64,000 nt of DNA from JADCGM01 sp943368345 (GCA_943368345.1 CALRKY020000008.1:45792-109791), one strand, 5' to 3'; counted from the stretch's first letter, positions 26,069 to 35,533 are shown. Translations and numbers: made by a program. Notes: generated by a model not told the origin, from the letters alone.

Positions 26069-26481
26069 CAGGGGATCAACCCAAGCACCCGCGCCCGATG
26101 TATGGCGTCGGTGCGCCGATTGGCATTCAGCTTCTCGAACAGGCGGGCCACATGGGTCTTCACGGTGTTCGGCGAGACGTCCAAGCGCATCGCAATTTCT
26201 TTGTTGGATCGACCGACGGCCAACTCGCCCAGCACTTCCAGCTCACGACTGCTGATTCCAAGCGCCGATTGCGCCTGGCGGTTGCCGTCAAACGGTACCG
26301 GCCCGCGCGGCCGGACCAGCCGGAGACCGACCGTGACCCCGAGGCAGAGAAAGGCAGCAGCGATCAGTCCGATATAGATGTTGGTTGAATGCGAACGCAC
26401 CAGCCATTGATAGTCGAGCCATTGCAAGGCGAGCGTTCCGGCTGCCAGCAATGCACCATAAAAGACCACCCGTTTCCCCAT
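26068..26481 (-). CDS. Membrane-anchored LuxR-type transcriptional regulator
   Basis: This 137-residue protein has two N-terminal membrane helices (about residues 5-22 and 34-54) followed by a complete LuxR/FixJ-type helix-turn-helix (SSRELEVLGELAVGRSNKEI, then DVSPNTVKTHVARLFEKL). There is no receiver or ligand-binding domain, so activity would be set at the membrane, perhaps by its DUF4199 neighbour. The ATG at 26481 follows GAGGGG. It is divergent from rarA. The pairing with DUF4199 resembles a one-component membrane switch; this is inference. Confidence 0.85.
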   Translation of the reverse strand: MGKRVVFYGALLAAGTLALQWLDYQWLVRSHSTNIYIGLIAAAFLCLGVTVGLRLVRPRGPVPFDGNRQAQSALGISSRELEVLGELAVGRSNKEIAMRLDVSPNTVKTHVARLFEKLNANRRTDAIHRARVLGLIP

Positions 26482-26564
26482 TGGCCCCTCAATTCCAGTG
26501 GTGCGCGAGGCTAGCCCGCCAAGGTGCGGCTCGCAACCGGCCGGTGTTCATCCTAAGGTGTGGC

Positions 26565-27875
26565 ATGGCCGATCTGTTTCCTGAGCCCGCGCTGACCGAG
26601 GTGCCGACACCGGCCGCGCCGCTTGCAGAGCGGTTGCGGCCACGCTGCCTTGCCGATGTGGTGGGGCAGGAGCATCTGACGGGGCCGGACGGGGCGATCG
26701 GGCGGATGGTCGCGGCGGGAAAACTCGCCAGTCTGGTGCTGTGGGGGCCACCGGGGACGGGCAAGACCACCACCGCGCGGCTGCTGGCCGATGCCGTCGG
26801 GCTGCGCTTTGTTGGCGTGTCGGCGGTGTTCACCGGGGTTGCCGACCTAAAGAAGGTGTTCGCCGAGGCGCGGGAGGCGGCGCGCAGCGGACAACGCACC
26901 CTGCTGTTCGTGGACGAAATCCACCGCTTCAACCGCAGTCAGCAGGACGGGTTTCTGCCCTATGTCGAGGACGGCACGATCACGCTGGTTGGGGCAACCA
27001 CCGAGAATCCGTCGTTCGAGTTGAACGCCGCGTTGCTCAGCCGGGCGCAGGTGCTGATTGTCCGGCGGCTGGACGAAGCGGCGCTCGAAAAGCTGCTGGG
27101 CCGCGCCGAAGCCATTGAAGGCCGGGGACTGCCGCTGACGGCAGAAGCGCGGGAGGCGTTGATGGCGTCGGCTGATGGGGATGGACGGTTTTTGCTCAAT
27201 CAGGTCGAGACGCTGTTTTCGATCCGCATCGACGATCCGCTTGATCCCGCCGCCCTGTCGGCGCTGCTGCATCGCAGGGTCGCGGTTTATGACAAGGACC
27301 GGGAGGGGCATTACAACCTGATCTCCGCCCTGCACAAATCCCTGCGCGGGTCCGACCCGCAGGCGGCGCTCTATTATCTGGCCCGGATGCTGACGGCTGG
27401 GGAGGAGCCACTGTACGTGCTGCGGCGGTTGGTACGCTTTGCCAGCGAGGATATCGGCCTCGCCGATCCGCAGGCGCTGGTCCAGTGCCTCGCCGCCAAA
27501 GATGCCTATGATTTCCTTGGCAGTCCGGAGGGTGAACTGGCGATTGTGCAGGCGTGTCTTTATCTCGCCACCGCCCCCAAATCCAATGCGGCCTATAAGG
27601 CTCAGAAAGGCGCGTGGCGCACCGCGAAGGAAACCGGCTCGCTGATGCCGCCGATGAACATCGTCAACGCGCCCACCAAGCTGATGAAGGGCCTCGGTTA
27701 CGGCAAAGGCTATGCCTATGACCATGACAGTGACGCAGGGTTTTCCGGGGCCAACTACTGGCCGGAGGAACTGCCACCGCAGACATTCTACACCCCGACC
27801 GAACGGGGTTTCGAGAAACGGGTATCGGAGCGGCTGGCCTATTGGGAGGGGTTGCGGAAGGGGCAGGAAGCCTGA
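26565..27875 (+). CDS. rarA: Replication-associated recombination protein RarA
   Basis: This 436-residue clamp-loader-like AAA+ ATPase (RarA/MgsA, WRNIP1 family) acts at stalled replication forks. It has the family N-terminus PLAERLRPRCLADVVGQEHL, Walker A GPPGTGKTT, Walker B LLFVDEIHRFNRSQQD, sensor 1 GATTENPSFELN and the C-terminal tetramerisation domain with FASEDIGLADPQAL and LGYGKGYAYDHD. The ATG at 26565 (MADLFPEPA) gives the normal length; the longer open frame is upstream noise. Confidence 0.95.
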   Translation: MADLFPEPALTEVPTPAAPLAERLRPRCLADVVGQEHLTGPDGAIGRMVAAGKLASLVLWGPPGTGKTTTARLLADAVGLRFVGVSAVFTGVADLKKVFAEAREAARSGQRTLLFVDEIHRFNRSQQDGFLPYVEDGTITLVGATTENPSFELNAALLSRAQVLIVRRLDEAALEKLLGRAEAIEGRGLPLTAEAREALMASADGDGRFLLNQVETLFSIRIDDPLDPAALSALLHRRVAVYDKDREGHYNLISALHKSLRGSDPQAALYYLARMLTAGEEPLYVLRRLVRFASEDIGLADPQALVQCLAAKDAYDFLGSPEGELAIVQACLYLATAPKSNAAYKAQKGAWRTAKETGSLMPPMNIVNAPTKLMKGLGYGKGYAYDHDSDAGFSGANYWPEELPPQTFYTPTERGFEKRVSERLAYWEGLRKGQEA

Positions 27876-28937
27876 TCAGCCTGCCGTGTCTGCGGCGGTT
27901 CGGTCGAGCATGTTGTGGCGTTTCAGGCAGTGGCGGAGTTGGTCGTAGCTGAGTTTCAGGGCGACTGCGGTTTCGCGCTGGTTGTGGCGGCAGCGTTGCA
28001 GGGCGGCGGCGAGGATGTTGCGTTCATAGTCGGCCATGGCGGTGCGCAGGTCCGACACACTGGCATGATCCGGTGCGCTAGCAGCGCGTGGTGCGGCGGT
28101 CGCCGCGGAGGCAATCGGCAGGCGCGGTTCAGCAGACCGGGTCGACATCACCTCCCTCGGTCGCCACGGGGAATCAAACGGGTCGAGCGGTAAGGCGCCA
28201 ATGGGACTCATCGAGTCCTCCCAGCGGTAAACGGCGCGTTCGACGGTGTTCTTCAGTTCCCGGACGTTCCCCGGCCAGCCGTGATCCTTCAGGGCCTTTT
28301 TAATCGGGGCAGCGAACCCCGGAAATTCAATCCAGCCAATCTCGGCAGCAAAGCGGCGGGCGAAATGTTCGGCGAGGATCATGATATCCTCGGCCCGGGC
28401 GCGGAGCGGCGGCAGGGTGATCACCTCAAACGACAGCCGGTCGAGCAAATCGGCACGAAACCGGCCGCTGTCCGCCAGGGCGGGCAAATCCTCGTTGGTC
28501 GCGCCGACCACACGGACATCGACCTGTACGGTTTTGTTTGATCCAAGTCGCTGCAACTCACCATATTCGATGACCCGGAGCAGCCGCTCCTGGGCGCCCG
28601 CCGACAGGGTGGCGATTTCATCGAGGAACAGGGTGCCGCCGTCTGCCTCCTCAAACCGTCCGGCGCGCGCCTTGGTAGCTCCGGTGAAAGCCCCGGGCTC
28701 ATAACCAAATAATTCGGCATCGATCAGATTTTCCGGGAGCACCGCGCAGTTCAACGTGATCAGCTGCGCCCCCCACCGTGGACTGAGGCGGTGGATACGT
28801 TCGGCGATCAATTCCTTGCCGGTGCCGCGTTCGCCAACCACCAGCACCGGGCGGGACAGCGCCGCCGCCCGGCTGGTCTTTTCCACCGCATCGAGGAAGC
28901 TGGATGACTGGCCAATCAGGTTGCTGCGTTTGTCCAT
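27876..28937 (-). CDS. pspF: Phage shock protein operon activator PspF
   Basis: This 353-residue sigma-54 enhancer-binding protein has no receiver domain and starts directly with the AAA+ domain (LIGQSSSFLDAV), as PspF does. It contains Walker A VGERGTGKE, the sigma-54 contact loop GYEPGAFTGA, Walker B GGTLFLDEIA and a C-terminal Fis-type helix-turn-helix (RHNQRETAVALKLSYDQLR). It is divergent from the psp operon and should activate the sigma-54 promoter at 29058-29074, held in check by PspA. A low-complexity Ala-rich linker (about residues 265-295) joins the two domains. Its 3' end abuts rarA. Confidence 0.95.
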   Translation of the reverse strand: MDKRSNLIGQSSSFLDAVEKTSRAAALSRPVLVVGERGTGKELIAERIHRLSPRWGAQLITLNCAVLPENLIDAELFGYEPGAFTGATKARAGRFEEADGGTLFLDEIATLSAGAQERLLRVIEYGELQRLGSNKTVQVDVRVVGATNEDLPALADSGRFRADLLDRLSFEVITLPPLRARAEDIMILAEHFARRFAAEIGWIEFPGFAAPIKKALKDHGWPGNVRELKNTVERAVYRWEDSMSPIGALPLDPFDSPWRPREVMSTRSAEPRLPIASAATAAPRAASAPDHASVSDLRTAMADYERNILAAALQRCRHNQRETAVALKLSYDQLRHCLKRHNMLDRTAADTAG

Positions 28938-29057
28938 TCCCGAGAGTTAGCAATATTCCCCAAACCTTGGCAATCCAAAGGATAGAGCGAAGCCAAAACG
29001 TCCGCGCCGGAAAAATTATTCCGAGCAAAAACAGTGCGTTGAATATTCAGCGCCGAG

Positions 29058-29074
29058 TTGGCACGGGTCCTGCA
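29058..29074 (+). promoter_or_regulatory. Sigma-54 promoter of the psp operon
   Basis: TTGGCACGGGTCCTGCA matches the -24/-12 consensus TGGCACG-N4-TTGCA at all but one base, with GG at 29060-29061 and GC at 29072-29073. It lies 71 bp before the first small ORF, downstream of divergent pspF. The AT-rich stretch 28945-29050 between pspF and this promoter is the expected place for PspF binding sites; I could not define them. Confidence 0.88.
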
Positions 29075-29144
29075 AAACATTGGGCAAGCCAGCGGGGATA
29101 CGCTCCGATGGCGGACCAGGAAGCGCAGAAACAGGAGAATGAAG

Positions 29145-29312
29145 ATGTTCGCGCCAGTTTTGAATGAGAACCTGAAGCGGTCACTGATCGGGGGTCTCGG
29201 TGCGACGATGTTCGGCCTGACCTGCCTGCTTGCCGCCGCCGCACCTGCAACGGCCTATGCCGCTGAGGTCCCCGCAACCCTTGCTCAACCGGCTCACACC
29301 CCTCAGTCCTAG
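29145..29312 (+). CDS. Small exported protein at the head of the psp operon, 55 aa
   Basis: A 55-residue protein with a Sec signal peptide (RSLIGGLGATMFGLTCLL, cleavage near TAYA|AEVP), leaving a mature peptide of only about 15 residues (AEVPATLAQPAHTPQS). AGGAG seven bases upstream fixes the ATG at 29145; another ATG six bases earlier is too close to it. As first gene after the sigma-54 promoter it should be induced with the Psp response. I do not recognise a family; it may be a signal, a Sec-stress sensor substrate, or a leader peptide. Confidence 0.65.
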   Translation: MFAPVLNENLKRSLIGGLGATMFGLTCLLAAAAPATAYAAEVPATLAQPAHTPQS

Positions 29313-29385
29313 CCGGTTGATCCGGGCCGGATCGGACCCCCTCCCGATCCGGCCCCATTCCATCAAGCACCCAAGGAGTTCATCA

Positions 29386-30057
29386 ATGGGCATTTTCTCC
29401 CGAACCCGCGATATCGTCGCCGCCAACGTCACCGACCTGCTGGACAAGGCCGAAGACCCGGCAAAGATGATCCGGATGATCATCATGGAGATGCAGGAAA
29501 CCCTGGTCGAAGTCCGGGCGTCCGCCGCCCGCACGATTGCCGACCAGAAGGAAATGCGCCGCTCGATCATGAAGCTGGAGCAGGCCCAGGCTAATTGGCA
29601 GGACAAGGCCGAACTGGCGCTGTCCAAGGGCCGCGACGATCTCGCCAAGGCTGCCTTGGTGGAAAAGCAGAAGATGGCCGGGATGGCGCAGCAGATGGGT
29701 CAGGAGATCGCGCATCTCGATACCGCGCTGGCACATCACGAGGTCGATATCCAGAAACTGGAAGGCAAGCTGCGGGAGGCGCATTCCCGCCAGAACGCCG
29801 TGCTGAGCCGTCTGGAAACCGCCAACAACCGCTCCCGGATGCGGCAGGCCTATGCCGGCCCGCGCGTTGACGAGGCCTTTGCCAAGTTTGACCTGATGGA
29901 GCGCCGCGTTGATTTCGCCGAAGGCCAGGCAGAGGTTTATGACCTCAGCCGCCAGCCCAAGACGCTGTCCGACGAAATCGCTGACCTGCGCACCAACGAC
30001 GAAGTTGATGCCGAACTCGAGGCGATGAAATCACGCCTCGCGCTGAAGGGAGCATAA
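29386..30057 (+). CDS. pspA: Phage shock protein A
   Basis: This 223-residue PspA/IM30 (ESCRT-III-like) protein binds damaged inner membrane and also inhibits PspF. It has the family N-terminal amphipathic helix and start MGIFSRTRDIVAANVTDLL, KAEDPAKMIRMIIMEMQET, and long coiled coils throughout. The C-terminal helix ends SRLALKGA. AAGGAG precedes the ATG at 29386. pspB follows 5 bp downstream. It lies in the sigma-54 psp operon. Confidence 0.96.
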   Translation: MGIFSRTRDIVAANVTDLLDKAEDPAKMIRMIIMEMQETLVEVRASAARTIADQKEMRRSIMKLEQAQANWQDKAELALSKGRDDLAKAALVEKQKMAGMAQQMGQEIAHLDTALAHHEVDIQKLEGKLREAHSRQNAVLSRLETANNRSRMRQAYAGPRVDEAFAKFDLMERRVDFAEGQAEVYDLSRQPKTLSDEIADLRTNDEVDAELEAMKSRLALKGA

Positions 30058-30062
30058 GGCTC

Positions 30063-30344
30063 ATGGATTTTGATATTCTGGTTCCGATTTCCATCGTCGG
30101 AATGCTGATCATCGGGCTGCCATGGATCATCCTGCATCACATGACCCAGTGGCGGAAGGCCCGGAGTCTGTCGATCGAGGACGAACGGTTGCTGGATAAC
30201 CTCCACGACAATGCGCGCCGCCTTGATGACCGGCTCAACAGTATTGAACGCATCCTGACGGCGGAAAACCCGCGCTGGCGCGAAAACGCCTTTCCCTCAA
30301 CGCCGGATATGAAGGAACTGCCCAATGTCCGTTCGTCGCACTAA
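30063..30344 (+). CDS. pspB: Phage shock protein B
   Basis: This 93-residue protein has one N-terminal membrane helix (MDFDILVPISIVGMLIIGL) and a cytoplasmic coiled coil (SIEDERLLDNLHDNARRLDD), as in PspB, which with PspC senses envelope stress and releases PspA from PspF. It is somewhat longer than enterobacterial PspB. IERILTA at residues 61-67 resembles the tail motif of the small paralogues downstream. Its 3' end overlaps pspC by 20 bp. Confidence 0.92.
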   Translation: MDFDILVPISIVGMLIIGLPWIILHHMTQWRKARSLSIEDERLLDNLHDNARRLDDRLNSIERILTAENPRWRENAFPSTPDMKELPNVRSSH

Positions 30345-30705
30345 ATTTTACCTCGACAAGGCCAATTCCAAATTCCTGGGCGTGTGCAGCGGTATCGCCG
30401 ACTACACCGGGATGGATGTGACTTTGGTCCGGATCATCACCGCCTTTGGCATATTGGCGACCAGCGGGTCGGTGCTTGTGGCGTATTTCATCGCGGCCTG
30501 GATCGCCGACAAAAAGCCCAATGCGCTCTACGATGACACCGCCGACACCAAGGCGTTCTGGCAGAAAGCGCGCGCTGCACCGAGCCGGAGCATCCGCGAC
30601 ACCAATTCGAGCTTCCGGGACGCAGACCGCCGCCTGCGGGACATCGAAAGCTATATCACCAGCAACAATCGCGGCCTCGCAGCCGAGATCGACCGGCTGA
30701 AATAA
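30325..30705 (+). CDS. pspC: Phage shock protein C
   Basis: This 126-residue PspC has the N-terminal PspC domain (KFYLDKANSKFLGVCSGIAD, MDVTLVRIITAFGIL), one strong membrane helix (about residues 40-60) and a C-terminal helical tail. The tail ends with IESYITS (107-113) and EIDRLK (121-126), the same two-part motif at the same 14-residue spacing as in the small proteins encoded downstream. The start lies within pspB, so translation is coupled. Confidence 0.94.
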   Translation: MSVRRTKFYLDKANSKFLGVCSGIADYTGMDVTLVRIITAFGILATSGSVLVAYFIAAWIADKKPNALYDDTADTKAFWQKARAAPSRSIRDTNSSFRDADRRLRDIESYITSNNRGLAAEIDRLK

Positions 30706-30717
30706 GGGGCACGGGGC

Positions 30718-31008
30718 ATGAACTGGGGTGGACCATCTTTCGTCCTCATTCTCATCGCGATCAGTACCCTGGGTTGGGTTGCGACCAGCTGGATCCGGGC
30801 TCGCCATGGTTATCCGGTTGAGAATGAGTGGGGCGGAAACGTCAGCAAGCTCGACGACGAGTTGAAGCGCCAGAATGAATTGCTGGCGGCAGAAAATGAA
30901 CGGCTGAAATCGCAGGTCCTGCGGGTCGAGGAGCGGGTGGCAGTGCTGGAACGCATCGCAACCGAACCCGGCACGCGGATCAGCAAGGAAATCGAGGCGC
31001 TGCGCTAA
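30718..31008 (+). CDS. PspB-like one-helix coiled-coil protein 1 (96 aa)
   Basis: The first of five small genes after pspC. One N-terminal membrane helix (about residues 7-25) leads into RARHGYPVENEWGG, then a coiled coil (residues 44-80) and the tail LERIATE (77-83) with EIEALR (91-96) at the C-terminus. The ending is shared with three of the four later paralogues and with PspC. It begins 13 bp after pspC, so it is in the same transcript and should be sigma-54/PspF-induced. Likely a membrane partner of PspB/PspC; not described to my knowledge. Confidence 0.8.
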   Translation: MNWGGPSFVLILIAISTLGWVATSWIRARHGYPVENEWGGNVSKLDDELKRQNELLAAENERLKSQVLRVEERVAVLERIATEPGTRISKEIEALR

Positions 31009-31031
31009 GCAGCCCAACAGGGGAAAGTTAA

Positions 31032-31295
31032 ATGGATATCGGCATTTTGGTTCCCATCATCGCCGTGTTGATCCCAGTGATCGCGCTGGCCCGGGGACCG
31101 TTTCAGAACTGGCTGAAGTTCAAGGAACGGCAGCTTGAGGTGACCGCCCAATTGGCAGCGGAACGAGCCGCAACCCAGGGGGCGACTGTCGAGCGACTGG
31201 AATCCCGAATTCGGGTTCTGGAGCGGATCGCCACCGACAAGGGCAAGACGCTCTCCGACGAAATCGAAGCGCTGCGCGACCCGCAGCTGAACTGA
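31032..31295 (+). CDS. PspB-like one-helix coiled-coil protein 2 (87 aa)
   Basis: This is the paralogue closest to PspB: it starts MDIGILVPIIAVLIPV where PspB has MDFDILVPISIV. One membrane helix (about 4-20) is followed by a basic stretch (NWLKFKERQ), a coiled coil and the tail LERIATD (63-69) and EIEALR (77-82). Start ATG at 31032, preceded by AGGGGAAAG. A duplicated pspB is the simplest origin. Confidence 0.8.
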   Translation: MDIGILVPIIAVLIPVIALARGPFQNWLKFKERQLEVTAQLAAERAATQGATVERLESRIRVLERIATDKGKTLSDEIEALRDPQLN

Positions 31296-31316
31296 ACGAC
31301 GTACAGGAGTATTCAG

Positions 31317-31619
31317 ATGTTTCCGTTCGAAGATTTTGCTCCGGTAGCCGCGCTGGTCGGCTTGGCAGCGATAGCCGGATGGGTGTTCACCACCTGGCTG
31401 CGGGTCAAGAACGGCTATCCGCTTGAAGGTAGCTGGGGTCAGCAGATCAAGCCGGTGATGAGCACCGAAACGACCGAGCGGCTCCGGCTGCTCGCGACTG
31501 AAAACGCCCGACTGGCCGCCGAAGTCGGCAGCCTGAAGGACCGGATTGCCGTCATTGAACGCATCGCCACCGATAGCCCGTCGCGCCTGGCGCACGAAAT
31601 CGATGCGCTGCGCAACTAA
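31317..31619 (+). CDS. PspB-like one-helix coiled-coil protein 3 (100 aa)
   Basis: It has an N-terminal membrane helix (about residues 8-27), then LRVKNGYPLEGSWGQQ, matching RARHGYPVENEWGG of protein 1, a coiled coil, and the tail IERIATD (80-86) with EIDALR (94-99). An AGGAG ribosome binding site precedes the ATG at 31317. Proteins 1 and 3 share the juxtamembrane GYP-E-W-G segment and appear to be a pair of duplicates. Confidence 0.8.
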   Translation: MFPFEDFAPVAALVGLAAIAGWVFTTWLRVKNGYPLEGSWGQQIKPVMSTETTERLRLLATENARLAAEVGSLKDRIAVIERIATDSPSRLAHEIDALRN

Positions 31620-31646
31620 ACCCAAGCAGAACAGGGAGTAACCGCC

Positions 31647-31904
31647 ATGGCGGACTGGGTCATCATGGTCATCGCAATCGTCGCGATCACGACATTCGGG
31701 CGCATCTATGCCGCGAAGAACGGCATCCGCTACCGCGGCAAGAAGGGCGAGGGCTGGGAGCCAGCGCAGACCGAAAACCGGGACAATGAACGGCTGCGCC
31801 TCGAAGTCTCGCAACTGAAAGAGCGTATCCACACACTCGAACGCATCGCCACCGACAAGAGCCGCCGCCTCAGCGACGAAATCGACTCGCTCGGCCGCGA
31901 CTGA
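31647..31904 (+). CDS. PspB-like one-helix coiled-coil protein 4 (85 aa)
   Basis: It has an N-terminal membrane helix (residues 3-20), a short basic juxtamembrane region (AAKNGIRYRGKKGEGW), a coiled coil and the tail LERIATD (64-70) with EIDSLG (78-83). AGGGAGTAACCGCC precedes the ATG at 31647. The KNG segment recalls KNGYP of protein 3, so it is a more diverged member of the same set. Confidence 0.8.
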   Translation: MADWVIMVIAIVAITTFGRIYAAKNGIRYRGKKGEGWEPAQTENRDNERLRLEVSQLKERIHTLERIATDKSRRLSDEIDSLGRD

Positions 31905-31933
31905 AACGCAACCAAGGGCAAGGGAGACATCCC

Positions 31934-32179
31934 ATGTTGAACACCACAAGCCTACTCATTCTCAGCCTGTCGAGCCTGTCGGGCCTGGCGCTGATCGCGC
32001 TGGCAGCAGCCTGGGGCTTCCGGTCCTGGCTCGACCTCAAGCGCTGCGAACTGGCGTCGGGCACGATGGACGTCCGCACCAAGGACGGCGTGCCGGCCAT
32101 CGGCAACCGCATCGAACTTGCCGACCTGCGGGAGCGGGTCAAGAAACTGGAGGCCATCGCAGCAGGGGTGGAACTTTAG
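31934..32179 (+). CDS. PspB-like one-helix coiled-coil protein 5 (81 aa, shortened tail)
   Basis: Last of the series. The membrane helix spans about residues 7-28 and is followed by FRSWLDLKRCELASG and a shorter coiled coil with LEAIAAG (72-78), the degenerate form of the LERIATD motif; the EIxxLR end is missing because the protein stops at residue 81. AAGGGAGACATCCC precedes the ATG at 31934. sufE starts 25 bp after its stop and may be partly read through from this operon. Confidence 0.72.
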   Translation: MLNTTSLLILSLSSLSGLALIALAAAWGFRSWLDLKRCELASGTMDVRTKDGVPAIGNRIELADLRERVKKLEAIAAGVEL

Positions 32180-32204
32180 GGTCCGGCCCTGTTATGGCAA
32201 CGCG

Positions 32205-32627
32205 ATGCGCCCCTTCCCCGACATCGCCGAAGATTTCACGCTGCTTGATGACCGGGAGGACCGGTACCGGTTGTTGATCGATCTGGGCCGCGAGCTTGAG
32301 CCGATGCCCGCCGCCCTCAAATCCGATGCGACCCGGGTGCGCGGTTGCTCCGCCAACGTCTGGGTCTACCCGACCGAGCGCGCCGGCACCCTGCACTTCC
32401 TCGCCGATAGCGATGCCGCCATCACCAAAGGCATCGTCGCGCTGATCGTCGCGCTGGTGCAGGACCGCCCCGCCGCCGAGATCGCGGCGCTCGATATCAA
32501 GGCTGCGCTTGCTCCCTTCGACCTCGCCAGCCAGCTATCCTCCAACCGCACCCAGGGCATCCCCAATATGATCGAGCTCATCCGCAAAACAGCGGCGCGG
32601 TTGGCGGGTTCGTCCATCACCGGTTGA
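32205..32627 (+). CDS. sufE: Cysteine desulfuration protein SufE
   Basis: This 140-residue sulfur acceptor stimulates SufS cysteine desulfurase in iron-sulfur cluster assembly. The catalytic cysteine is Cys48 in RVRGCSANVWV, the usual SufE loop. FASL-type conserved parts are seen as LAPFDLASQLSSNRTQGIPNM. The start is the ATG at 32205 (MRPFPDIAEDF). No other suf genes are adjacent. It stands between the psp operon and the TPP riboswitch; thiC needs an Fe-S cluster, but a direct link is not shown. Confidence 0.93.
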   Translation: MRPFPDIAEDFTLLDDREDRYRLLIDLGRELEPMPAALKSDATRVRGCSANVWVYPTERAGTLHFLADSDAAITKGIVALIVALVQDRPAAEIAALDIKAALAPFDLASQLSSNRTQGIPNMIELIRKTAARLAGSSITG

Positions 32628-32657
32628 CTCCACTCCCGCCCCGCCGCATCGTCGTCC

Positions 32658-32749
32658 CACCCCGGGGGGCCGTGTTGTGCGGCTGAGATTGGGCATTTGC
32701 CCTGACCCGTCGAACCTGATCCGGATGACACCGGCGTAGGGAGGGAGTG
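32658..32749 (+). ncRNA. TPP riboswitch (THI element) upstream of thiC
   Basis: All conserved THI blocks are present in order: the 5' stem around CCCCGGGGGGCC, GGCTGAGATTGGG, GCCCTGACCCGTCGAACCTG, ATCCGGATGACACCGGCGTA and GGGAGGGA. The ligand thiamine pyrophosphate would switch off thiC expression. It ends about 40 bp before the thiC start, so translation control is plausible. Confidence 0.93.
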
Positions 32750-32784
32750 CGGATTGTCCGTTCTCTATCCCAAGTGGAGACTGA

Positions 32785-34670
<1,886 letters not shown>

Positions 34671-34671
<1 letters not shown>

Positions 34672-35114
34672 TGTGGCAGTTTACGAAAGCGATATCGGTG
34701 GCAATCGGCCTGACGCTGGCAACGCAATCCACCGCCGCAGTCGATTTACCGAAAGCGATTACCGGTGACTGGGAGATCGTCAACGAACAATCTCCCGCCA
34801 ATTCCCAAGACTGCACGAGGGCACAGCGGTTTTCGCTAAGCGTCGATGCGCAGGAAATCCTCTTGACTGAGCCGTGGGCAAATTTTTCCGCCCGGTATCT
34901 CGTCGTTCGGGTCGAGCCTGATCGCATGTTGACGATCATCGAAGACGACGAGCGCAGGAACGACAACGGTGACCCGATCATGTGGTGGTTCTATTTCAGC
35001 GGCAATGATACATTCCGATTCCGCCAATATGATTGGCCTGCCGACCGGACGACGAGCGCAGTTTGGAAGCGTTGCGCCGAAGAAATGCCCGGAAGCGCGG
35101 AGCAAGTGAAATGA
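34671..35114 (+). CDS. Hypothetical exported protein, 147 aa
   Basis: A small protein with a Sec signal peptide (about residues 1-22, ending STAA). The mature part begins with DLPKAITGDWEIVNEQSP, which resembles lipocalin-like or META-like folds where the strand ITGDWEI recurs; it contains two cysteines that may form a disulfide and is rich in tryptophan and acidic residues. I do not recognise a family. Its start overlaps the thiC stop, and a copy of the thiC 3' end follows it, suggesting it was inserted into the thiC 3' region. Base composition is lower in GC than thiC. Confidence 0.6.
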
Positions 35115-35138
35115 GCGACATCAAAACAAAGCCTTAGG

Positions 35139-35183
35139 GAATTCCGGGAAACCGGCGGGGAGATATATGTGGCGGCGGAGTAA
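35139..35183 (+). pseudogene. Relic of a thiC 3' end (duplicated C-terminal codons)
   Basis: Reading 35139-35183 gives [14 protein letters not shown] and a stop, while the end of intact thiC reads [19 protein letters not shown]. The DNA is nearly identical over 34612-34647 versus 35139-35174, including GGCGGGGAGATATATGTG. This is a fragment of a thiC terminus located 0.5 kb past thiC, most simply the old gene end displaced by insertion of the 147-residue gene. Confidence 0.75.
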
Positions 35184-35368
35184 GAAGGAGTGAATTCGAG
35201 CGGATTTCAATCCATGTGAGTCGAAATGGGTTTCTACCGGGCGACGATCTTCTTTTCAGGGTCGGTACTGGGGAAGCCGGTCTGCATTGGCGCGGTCGCG
35301 GGCCAATGCGGGACAGGGTTCAGGCCAACGGCTGCAATAGTCGCTCTCGATAGACGCGCCCACGTGGC

Positions 35369-35533
35369 CTAGAACTTGATCGCCGCATAGATGACGTAGA
35401 ACCAGCTAAAGATGCCGTGCAGGATGGCCCACAGGATGGATTTGTTGGTGGAGTAGCTGATCGCGATGGCAAGGGCGGAGCCGAAGCTGATGCCGGCCCT
35501 GACTGTGTTGCCGACCTGGCTGGAATTGCTCAT
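35369..35533 (-). CDS. Small membrane protein, 54 aa
   Basis: A 54-residue protein with a polar N-terminus ([14 protein letters not shown]) and hydrophobic helices around [13 protein letters not shown] and [19 protein letters not shown]. The ATG at 35533 has GCAGGAGGGTGT upstream, an excellent ribosome binding site, which rules out the longer reading frame. Similar short Gly/Ser-Asn proteins are seen in many bacteria but have no known function. It is divergent from trxA. Confidence 0.72.
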   Translation of the reverse strand: MSNSSQVGNTVRAGISFGSALAIAISYSTNKSILWAILHGIFSWFYVIYAAIKF

